Part shown: positions 56,587 to 64,000 of the stretch, piece after piece
Layout of the letters: the number at the start of each line of letters is the position of its first letter
How positions within the stretch are numbered: the first letter of the stretch is position 1
Source: Afipia sp.
GTDB taxonomy: Bacteria; Pseudomonadota; Alphaproteobacteria; Rhizobiales; Xanthobacteraceae
DNA: 64,000 nucleotides
NCBI GenBank assembly: GCA_016201045.1
Contig: JACQDM010000001.1
Location: forward strand, 541,617-605,616
Reading direction: 5' to 3'
Program-made: the position numbers and the translations under genes
Notes under the pieces: model-generated
What the model was told of the DNA's origin: nothing
Database searches by the model: none
The model's input: only the letters and a program-made list of their open reading frames with translations

Positions 56587-57330
56587 TCAGGCAATTTGCG
56601 GGATAGCCTCCACGTCCAGCGCGAGCTGGGCATTGCACGCAAGGTCATCCGGATCCGGGCCGTAGTGCTTCCTTCTTGCTGCGGCAACCGGCGCATAAAA
56701 CCGGCGATGGTGGGCGCTGGGACCGAGGCGATCCAGAGCTTCAAGATGTGCGGGAACGCCGTAGCCCATGTGTTGCTCGAATCCATAGTCCGGGCAATCG
56801 CGAGCGAGGGCGCACATCAGCCGGTCACGCGCGACCTTGGCGACGATTGAAGCGGCAGCGATTGAAAGGACAATGCCGTCGCCGCCGATCACTGCCGCGC
56901 ATTCTGCCCGAACGTCGATTTTGTCACGTCCATCCACAAAGACGTGTTTCGGCATTTCCGGCAACGCATGAACCGCACGCGCGAGCGCCCACAACGATGC
57001 GCGCAGAATATTGTCACGGTCGATCCGCGAAGGTGGCGCGACGGCAACGGAGACCAGCGCGCTCGCGCAGATTTCCTCAAACAATTGCTCGCGGCGCTCT
57101 CGCGGCAGTTTCTTGGAATCGTCGATACCCTTCGGGATCCGTTTGGGATCGAGAATAACGGCGGCAGCAACAACGGGGCCCGCCAGCGGGCCGCGACCGG
57201 CTTCGTCACATCCGGCGACAGGCCAAATCCCTTTTTTCAGAAGCGCTCGCTCGCGCCGGAACGATGGCGCGGTTGTAACAACGCTCTCCTTCTTGGAACC
57301 CAAGCTAGATTTGGATTTATCCCGACTCAT
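56587..57330 (-). CDS. rnhB: Ribonuclease HII
   Basis: A 247-residue nuclease that cuts RNA in RNA:DNA hybrids and at single ribonucleotides. Seen: [21 protein letters not shown] with the DEAGRG signature, [18 protein letters not shown] and [12 protein letters not shown], giving the four acidic residues. A 34-residue charged N-terminal extension precedes the domain, and the C-terminal 45 residues go beyond the usual end. The region 57331-57403 after it is a spacer to the radical-SAM gene. Confidence 0.94.
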   Translation of the reverse strand: MSRDKSKSSLGSKKESVVTTAPSFRRERALLKKGIWPVAGCDEAGRGPLAGPVVAAAVILDPKRIPKGIDDSKKLPRERREQLFEEICASALVSVAVAPPSRIDRDNILRASLWALARAVHALPEMPKHVFVDGRDKIDVRAECAAVIGGDGIVLSIAAASIVAKVARDRLMCALARDCPDYGFEQHMGYGVPAHLEALDRLGPSAHHRRFYAPVAAARRKHYGPDPDDLACNAQLALDVEAIPQIA

Positions 57331-57403
57331 ACCGGGATGCTGCTGTCAGTAAAAATCTGCCGCAAGCATAAAGATATCTTCGTGCCCGCAATTCAACTTG
57401 GGC

Positions 57404-58564
57404 TCAAAACAAAGCGAGTTGCTCATTGGCGCGCGGCGGGCGGGCGAAATGTTCTGTCGTCAGCTTGGAACGCCTCTTGTTGAGACCAAGTTTCTCGCAC
57501 GCGATCTCGAAGCGCCGCCCAATCATCCACGCCATCGGTCCGGTTCCCTTCATCCGCGTTCCCCATTGCGAGTCGTAGTCCCGGCCGTCGCGCATGTCCC
57601 GGATCAGTGTGAACACATGGCGATACCTGTCGGGATAATTCGCCATGAGCCATTCGCGGAACAGATCGCGCACCTCAAGCGGCAGCCGCAGCAGCACGTA
57701 ACTCGCCTCCTTGACGTCGGCATTGGCCGCCGCGTCGAGAATGCGTTCGATTTCCGAATCGTTGAGCGCAGGGATAACGGGCGCGACCATGACTGTTGTT
57801 GGGATACCCGCATCGGCAAGGAGCCTGAGCGCTTAGAGACGTTTCGGCGGTGTCGAGGCGCGCGGCTCCATCGCACGCGACAATTTCGGATCAAGCGTCG
57901 TCACGGAAATTGCGACCTTCGCGAGATTTCGCTTTGCCATGCGTGCGAGAATGTCGATGTCACGAGTGACGAGCGCGGATTTGGTCACGATACCGACCGG
58001 GTGCGAGGCTCTGTCCAGCACTTCGAGAATGCCGCGTATGATTTTGCGATCACGCTCGATCGGCTGATAGGGATCGGTATTGGTCCCGATTGCGATCATG
58101 CGCGGCTCATAGCCTGAAGCTGCGAGTTCTTTTTCCAACAGCTGCGGCGCATCCGGCTTGGCGAACAACTTGGTCTCGAAATCCAGTCCCGGCGATAACC
58201 CGAGATAGGCGTGCGTCGGCCTCGCGAAACAATAAACGCAGCCGTGCTCGCAGCCTCGATACGGATTGATTGAACGATCGAATCCAATGTCCGGAGAATC
58301 GTTGCGGGTAATAACTTTCCGCGCGGTGTCGAGCGCTACGGTTGTTTTGAACGGTGGAAGATCGTCGAGGCTCTGCCAGCCATCGTCGAATGCGACGCGC
58401 GCCTCGGCCTCATAACGGCCACTGCCGTTCGACTGCGCGCCCCGGCCGCGACGCCTCTGCTTTTCAACGGCGGCCTCGATCTGGGCAAAGGAAGGGGGCG
58501 CACCCGCCGGTTCGGAGGGCGCCGTCACCGGCGGGTGCTTGAGGGCATTCGATGCTCTGCTCAT
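57404..58564 (-). pseudogene. PA0069-family radical SAM protein (SplB-like), interrupted by in-frame TAA
   Basis: A frame of 387 codons with one TAA at 57833-57835. The first 243 residues hold CEHGCVYCFARPTH (Cx3Cx2C, the [4Fe-4S]-SAM motif), VGIVTKSALVTRD and KVAISVTTLDPKLSRAMEPR; after PPKRL comes the stop, and the same frame goes on without a shift as ALRLLADAGIPTTVMVAPVIPALND to the natural end at 57404. In relatives a Glu (GAA) stands at that place, so a single base change explains the break. Start ATG at 58564 (MSRASNALKHPP). A LexA box lies 24 bases upstream. Known: COG1533 proteins are linked to DNA repair by the photoproduct-lyase fold, but PA0069 function is not established. Confidence 0.82.
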
Positions 58565-58587
58565 GGGGCCAAGATAGCATCGAAAAA

Positions 58588-58602
58588 GAACAAAACAAGA
58601 AC
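58588..58602 (-). promoter_or_regulatory. LexA (SOS) box upstream of radical-SAM gene
   Basis: GAAC-AAAACAA-GAAC on the plus strand, or GTTC-TTGTTTT-GTTC towards the gene. This is the exact alphaproteobacterial LexA direct repeat GTTC-N7-GTTC, 24 bases before the ATG. Confidence 0.78.
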
Positions 58603-58727
58603 TAATTGGCCGCCGTCCACAAACCATATCGCCGGATAAATCGCGACTCTTTGAAGCGAACGCTAGTCTCACTGTGACAAGGTGATAACGATCCGCCGTA
58701 AAGGCGAAGCAAACCAGCAACCCGTTC

Positions 58728-59300
58728 ATGATCAGCATTGTCATACCCACCGAAGGCATCGAGCAGCCGGTCGTCGCAACTCTTGCAGCGCTCGTTCCAG
58801 GTGCGGCCGCTGGACTTGTCCGCGATGTCGTTCTTGTCGATCGGCCCGGTTCAGTCGTGATCGAACAGGTCGCCGATTTTGCGGGATGCAACTATCTGAA
58901 ATTCGACGGGCCCCGCGCCGCGGCGCTTGCAGCAGGTGCCAATTCGACGCGCTCGCCCTGGCTGATGTTTCTCACGGCCGGTGCGGTTCTCGACTCCGGC
59001 TGGATCGACGAGGCCGCTCAGTTCATGCAGCGCGTGTCGAGTAGCGGTCGGCACCGGGCCGGTGTTTTCCGTTATGCACGCTCGCCCTTCGATGAGGTGA
59101 GAATGCTCGACCGTCTACAGGTCCTGACACGGTTTATTTCCGGCCCGTCGCTGGATCAGGGCCTGCTCATTTCGCGCGACCATTACGAGCGCCTTGGCGG
59201 GTACGCCTCAGCCAAGCGGCGCGCGGAGGCGAAACTCATTTCTAAAATCGGCCGGACAGGGCGATCGATGCTGCGGACCAAGATTTTCGTGGCCGCCTGA
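58728..59300 (+). CDS. Glycosyltransferase family 2-like protein
   Basis: A 190-residue protein with a GT-A start MISIVIPTEGIEQPVVATLAALV, then DVVLVDRPGS, PRAAALAAGANSTRSPWLMFLTAGAVLDSGWIDEA (the place of the donor-site acidic motif, here only partly kept), and C-terminal helices. It is shorter than typical GT2 enzymes and misses a clear DxD. The substrate is unknown. A 160-base gap before it holds the LexA box of the divergent gene. Confidence 0.72.
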   Translation: MISIVIPTEGIEQPVVATLAALVPGAAAGLVRDVVLVDRPGSVVIEQVADFAGCNYLKFDGPRAAALAAGANSTRSPWLMFLTAGAVLDSGWIDEAAQFMQRVSSSGRHRAGVFRYARSPFDEVRMLDRLQVLTRFISGPSLDQGLLISRDHYERLGGYASAKRRAEAKLISKIGRTGRSMLRTKIFVAA

Positions 59301-59302
59301 AA

Positions 59303-59323
59303 TTAATTGACTCAGTCAACTAA
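59303..59323. promoter_or_regulatory. Palindromic operator before the MarR-GNAT gene
   Basis: TTAATTGAC-TCA-GTCAACTAA has 9-bp arms with one mismatch and a 3-base spacer, just downstream of the glycosyltransferase stop and 46 bases before the ATG of the MarR-GNAT fusion. This is the TTGACTnAGTCAA pattern that such fusions commonly have before their own genes; autoregulation is inferred. Confidence 0.6.
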
Positions 59324-59368
59324 TTCGCCACTATCGTGCGGACCCCAGGTTCGGCGAGAAATCCGGCG

Positions 59369-60304
59369 ATGGCCTTTCAAAATACAAGCGGACTAGACGC
59401 ACGCATCGCTGCGGTCAGGCGCTTCAACCGCTTCTATACGCGCGAAATCGGCGTGCTCGACCGGCAGCTGCTCGAAAGCCCGTTTTCGCTGACCGAAGCA
59501 CGAGTTCTGTTTGAATTGGCCAATCGCGAGGGCGCGACGGCAAAAGCTGTCGGCAAGGATCTCGGTCTTGATGCTGGATATATGAGCCGCATCGTTCAGA
59601 CGTTTGCGAAAAAGGGACTGGTATTACGAAAGCCGGGCGCGGAAGACGGACGCCAGTTCATTCTGTCGCTGACGGCCAAAGGACGCGCAGCGTTCGTCCG
59701 CTTGAATAAAAGTTCACATCACAATACCGGCCGGATGCTCAGTGGCCTGGGGATGCCGGACCAGCAGCGATTGGTCGATGCGTTCGCGACAATTGAGCGG
59801 CTTCTCAGCAATCAGTCGCGCCACCCCAAGGTGACACTGCGCACTCACAAACCCGGCGACATGGGCTGGGTCGTGCAGAGCCACGGCCTGCTCTACGCGA
59901 CCGAATATAACTGGGATATTTCATTCGAGGCGCTGGTTGCCGAAATCGTCGCGCAGTTTCTGAAAGACTTCGATTCCACGCGAGAAAGATGCTGGATCGC
60001 CGAACTTGAGGGGCGGCAAGTCGGCTCCGTATTTCTCGTCAAGCAGAGCGGCGAAATCGCCAAGCTCCGTTTATTGCTCGTCGATCCGGCAGGACGCGGC
60101 AATGGCCTCGGCAAACGGCTGGTCGACGAGTGCATTTCGTTCGCCCGCGCATGCGGCTACCGCAAGATCACGCTATGGACACAGAGCATGTTGCTGGCTG
60201 CGCGCGGAATCTATGAAGCTGCGGGCTTCGTCCGTGTCGCAAGCGAACCGCATCGCAGTTTCGGCCATGATCTTGTCGGCGAAACTTGGGAACTGACACT
60301 GTAA
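59369..60304 (+). CDS. MarR-type HTH and GNAT fusion protein
   Basis: A 311-residue fusion. Residues about 10-145 are a MarR winged-helix DNA-binding domain (FSLTEARVLFELAN, GLDAGYMSRIVQTFAKKGLVLRKPGAEDGRQFILSLTAKGRAAF). Residues about 155-311 are a GNAT domain with LRLLLVDPAGRGNGLGKRLVDECISFARACGYRKITLWTQSMLLAARGIYEAAGF, holding the acetyl-CoA loop. Known: such fusions are annotated as bifunctional MarR/GNAT regulators; their targets are unknown. The ATG at 59369 follows GGCGA weakly. A matching palindrome lies upstream. Confidence 0.9.
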   Translation: MAFQNTSGLDARIAAVRRFNRFYTREIGVLDRQLLESPFSLTEARVLFELANREGATAKAVGKDLGLDAGYMSRIVQTFAKKGLVLRKPGAEDGRQFILSLTAKGRAAFVRLNKSSHHNTGRMLSGLGMPDQQRLVDAFATIERLLSNQSRHPKVTLRTHKPGDMGWVVQSHGLLYATEYNWDISFEALVAEIVAQFLKDFDSTRERCWIAELEGRQVGSVFLVKQSGEIAKLRLLLVDPAGRGNGLGKRLVDECISFARACGYRKITLWTQSMLLAARGIYEAAGFVRVASEPHRSFGHDLVGETWELTL

Positions 60305-60312
60305 GAAGTCGC

Positions 60313-60867
60313 TCAGGCTTTCGCCTTGCCTCGCTTGAGATGCTCATCGAGCCGCGGCATGATCTCGACGAAATTGCAGGGCTTGGTGCGATAGTCGAGC
60401 TGATGCGCGAGAATGCCGTCCCAACCGTCGCGGCACGCGCCCGGCGAACCCGGCAGGCAGAAAATAAAAGTCGCGCCCGCCACACCTGCCGTCGCGCGGC
60501 TTTGAATGGTCGACATTCCGATCTTGCCGTGACTCATCATGTGAAATGCTATCGAGAAACCATCCATCCGTTTCTCGAACAGCGGCTCAACAGCTTCGGG
60601 TGTGACATCGCGCCCCGTGAACCCGGTCCCACCCGTCGTAATGACCACGTCCACACTGTCATCGGCGATCCATGATTTCAGCTTCGCGCGGATGGCTTCG
60701 ATGTCGTCGGTGACAATGTCGCGCGCTGCAAGTTTGTGGCCAGCCGCAGTCAGGCGATCCGCGAGTGTCGCGCCGGATTTGTCGTCGGACAGTGCGCGCG
60801 TATCGGACACCGTCAGCACCGCGATATTCAGCGGAATGAACGGCTTCGGTTCCGGCGTCGGCGACAC
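60313..60867 (-). CDS. moaB: Molybdenum cofactor biosynthesis protein B
   Basis: A 184-residue MoaB/MogA-type protein. Seen: IAVLTVSDTRALSDDKSGATLADRLTAAGHKL, VDVVITTGGTGFTGRDVTPEAVEPLFEKRMDGFSIAFHMMSHGKIGMS and AGVAGATFIFCLPGSPGACRDGWDGIL, the molybdopterin-adenylylation fold. Known: MoaB acts in the last steps of cofactor adenylylation in many bacteria. The GTG at 60867 lies 6 bases after the metallopeptidase stop on the same strand and gives the normal length; the open frame further upstream runs through that gene. Confidence 0.92.
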   Translation of the reverse strand: MSPTPEPKPFIPLNIAVLTVSDTRALSDDKSGATLADRLTAAGHKLAARDIVTDDIEAIRAKLKSWIADDSVDVVITTGGTGFTGRDVTPEAVEPLFEKRMDGFSIAFHMMSHGKIGMSTIQSRATAGVAGATFIFCLPGSPGACRDGWDGILAHQLDYRTKPCNFVEIMPRLDEHLKRGKAKA

Positions 60868-60872
60868 TTGGC

Positions 60873-61799
60873 TTACTGGAACGTATTGCAGGCCGCGACC
60901 GTGCCGTTCTGATAGCCGGTCATGAACCATTGCTTGCGCTGCGCGGCGGAGCCGTGCGTGAACGAATCCGGCACCACACGCCCCGTCGTCTGACGCTGCA
61001 GCGTATCGTCGCCGATGGCGCTCGCTGTCTGTAACGCAGCGTCGATGTCGCCGGATTCGAGGAATCCCGGTCGCTTCGCCTGCTCGCGATTGACCCAGAT
61101 GCCGGAGAAGCAATCGGCCTGCAATTCGATCTTCACCTGGATTGCGTTGGCTTCGGCCTTGCTGCCGGCCTGCTGCTGCATAGCCGTCGCCTTCGGCAGG
61201 ATGCCGAGCAGATTCTGGATATGGTGGCCTGCCTCGTGCGCGATGATGTAGGCGGCCGTAAATTTGCATGCATTACCCGAGCAGCCGTGGAAACGGGTTT
61301 CGACCTCGCGGAAGAATCCCGTGTCGAGAAAAATCTGCCTGTCGGGCGGACAGTAAAACGGACCCATCGCAGCCTGCGCCATGCCGCAGCGGCCGCCATT
61401 GGTAGCGTTTCTGAAAAGCACAATTCGCGGACCTGAGTACGAGCGCCCGCTCGCCTGGAAAATTTCTTTCCAGCGATCGTCGATTTCACCCAGCACGCCG
61501 GCAATCATACTGCCCATCTCATCGCTCGGTGCGCCGGCTTTCGCAGGCGCACTGCGGCGATCGGTTTGATAACTTGGAGCCTGGCTGCCGCCGCCAGTCA
61601 AAATCTCGGCGCCGCCGATCAGGATGCGCGGATCGATGCCGACAGCCCATCCGATCAGGCCGAGAATGATCACCGTGCCGATGCCCAGCCCGCCTCCGCC
61701 GCCCATCGGAAAACCGAAACCGCCACCGCCCATGCCGCCGCCATCGTCGTCGCGGCGATCGTCGATGTTATCGCTGCGGCGGAAATCATCGTAACGCAT
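60873..61799 (-). CDS. Neutral zinc metallopeptidase (YpfJ family)
   Basis: A 308-residue protein: a Gly-rich charged start (DDGGGMGGGGFGFPMGGGGG), a membrane helix (LGIGTVIILGLIGWAVGI), and a zincin domain with IIAHEAGHHIQNLLG (HExxH metal site) and AIQVKIELQADCFSGIWVN carrying the third ligand. C-terminal HGSAAQRKQWFMTGYQNGTVAACNTF is typical. Known: YpfJ/putative neutral zinc metallopeptidase family of unknown substrate. Followed at once by moaB. A divergent promoter region shared with ccrM lies upstream. Confidence 0.9.
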   Translation of the reverse strand: MRYDDFRRSDNIDDRRDDDGGGMGGGGFGFPMGGGGGLGIGTVIILGLIGWAVGIDPRILIGGAEILTGGGSQAPSYQTDRRSAPAKAGAPSDEMGSMIAGVLGEIDDRWKEIFQASGRSYSGPRIVLFRNATNGGRCGMAQAAMGPFYCPPDRQIFLDTGFFREVETRFHGCSGNACKFTAAYIIAHEAGHHIQNLLGILPKATAMQQQAGSKAEANAIQVKIELQADCFSGIWVNREQAKRPGFLESGDIDAALQTASAIGDDTLQRQTTGRVVPDSFTHGSAAQRKQWFMTGYQNGTVAACNTFQ

Positions 61800-61861
61800 C
61801 GGTTTCTCCCAATCGGCGGCTGCTCACTTCAGCCAACGCAGCGGCGCTGCGCAACGTTCAG

Positions 61862-63145
<1,284 letters not shown>

Positions 63146-63216
63146 TCGCCAGCCCTTTCGCAGTTGCCCACTTCGAGCCCACATGCCATGACGCCCTGAG
63201 TAACCGGGGCGTATCG

Positions 63217-64000
63217 ATGACTGTTCTCATTGCAGGTGGCGGGATCGGGGGGCTGACACTCGCGCTCAGCCTTCATCAGATCGGCATTGACTGCCGCGTG
63301 TTCGAGAGCGTTGCGGAACTGAAACCGCTCGGTGTCGGCATCAACGTGCTGCCGCATGCGGTGCGCGAACTAATCGACCTCGGTCTCATGGACAAGCTCG
63401 ACGGAGCCGGCGTCCGCACAAAAGAGCTTTCGTACTTTTCCAAACACGGCAAGCCGATCTGGACCGAACCGCGCGGCATCGAGGCCGGATACAAATGGCC
63501 GCAGATTTCGATCCACCGCGGAATCCTGCATCAAATTCTTCTCGAAGCAGTTCTAGAGCGGCTCGGAGAGGATAGCGTTCTCACGAGCCATCATCTCTCC
63601 AGTTTCATCGACACGCCGGATGGCGTGAGCGCGACGTTCATCGACAAAGCAACCGGCAAGCAGGCCGGTACGTATAGCGGAACGCTGTTGATCGCCGCCG
63701 ACGGCGTTCACTCGGCCGTGCGGGAAAAACTTTATCCGCAGGAAGGGCCGCCCATCTGGAACGGCCGTATTCTCTGGCGCGGTATCACCGAGAGCGAAAA
63801 GTTCTTGTCCGGCCGCACCATGATCATGGCAGGCCACGAAATCCTGAAATTCGTCTGCTACACGATTTCAAATTCGCCGCTGCCGAACGGAAAACATCTC
63901 GTCAACTGGGTCGCCGAGCGGCATCTGCCGCCGGACTACAAATGGCGTCGCGAGGATTACAACCGCACTGCCAACCTCGATGAATTTCTGCCGTGGTTCG
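63217..64000 (+). CDS. Flavin-dependent monooxygenase, N-terminal part
   Basis: A frame that starts at the ATG of 63217 and is open to the right edge (261 codons), so the end is missing. Seen: the FAD motif VLIAGGGIGGLTLALSLHQIGIDCRVFES, LGVGINVLPHAVRELIDLGL, and IAADGVHSAVREKLYP, the second FAD motif of the para-hydroxybenzoate hydroxylase fold. Known: such proteins hydroxylate aromatic rings with NAD(P)H and O2; the group includes PhzS- and salicylate hydroxylase-like enzymes. Substrate is unknown. Confidence 0.88.
   Translation, partial: MTVLIAGGGIGGLTLALSLHQIGIDCRVFESVAELKPLGVGINVLPHAVRELIDLGLMDKLDGAGVRTKELSYFSKHGKPIWTEPRGIEAGYKWPQISIHRGILHQILLEAVLERLGEDSVLTSHHLSSFIDTPDGVSATFIDKATGKQAGTYSGTLLIAADGVHSAVREKLYPQEGPPIWNGRILWRGITESEKFLSGRTMIMAGHEILKFVCYTISNSPLPNGKHLVNWVAERHLPPDYKWRREDYNRTANLDEFLPWF

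Overview
The window (about 60% G+C, dense coding, hand-off overlaps such as ATGA) looks like the chromosome of an alphaproteobacterium of the order Hyphomicrobiales, most likely the Nitrobacteraceae/Bradyrhizobiaceae (Bradyrhizobium, Afipia, Nitrobacter, Rhodopseudomonas relatives). The reasons are a CcrM-type methyltransferase, a NadQ-like regulator with nadABC, TIGR02301, DUF1236, DUF2147 and DUF3096 proteins, an alphaproteobacterial LexA box, and the typical intergenic palindromes of this order. The genus is inference. No rRNA, CRISPR array, integrase or complete insertion sequence was seen; one tRNA (Pro, CGG) was found.

Layout. 1-3736: the end of an SDR oxidoreductase, a 490-base non-coding stretch packed with inverted repeats, and an MmeI-like restriction-modification gene broken by one in-frame TGA. 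3740-11914: CorA, two tandem lipoprotein L,D-transpeptidases, an extensin-like protein, an acyl-CoA synthetase, an orphan branched-chain amino acid type binding protein and a DUF1499 protein. 11887-17857: MBL hydrolase, glutaryl-CoA dehydrogenase, RibB with a degenerate RibA domain, a CPA2 antiporter and a DUF2147 protein. 17903-26041: tRNA-Pro, threonylcarbamoyl-AMP synthase, FAD oxidoreductase, GNAT, NUDIX and small conserved proteins, then pyrC, ygfZ and tag. 26043-36825: an HD hydrolase, a tyrosine-phosphatase-like protein, a NadQ-like regulator, a DUF2339 membrane protein, an AcuI-like reductase and the nadABC operon, which has a strong operator-like palindrome upstream. 36832-50327: SleB-type wall hydrolase, PPDK, glyQS, SppA, TrmN6-like methyltransferase, DUF2007, polyprenyl diphosphate synthase and ispE. 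50360-64000: TPR protein, ETF-ubiquinone oxidoreductase, uracil-DNA glycosylase, GT39-like membrane protein, RNase HII, a radical-SAM gene broken by one TAA under a LexA box, a MarR-GNAT fusion with its own operator-like palindrome, moaB, a zinc metallopeptidase, ccrM and the start of a flavin monooxygenase.

The bulk is housekeeping. The parts most worth a second look are the two genes each interrupted by a single nonsense codon, the structured 436-776 element, the NadQ/nadABC regulatory pair, the GANTC/CtrA-like cluster at ccrM, the low-G+C patch inside glyS, and the uracil-DNA glycosylase that lacks half of the usual Fe-S cysteines. I found no convincing multi-gene system that is wholly new.
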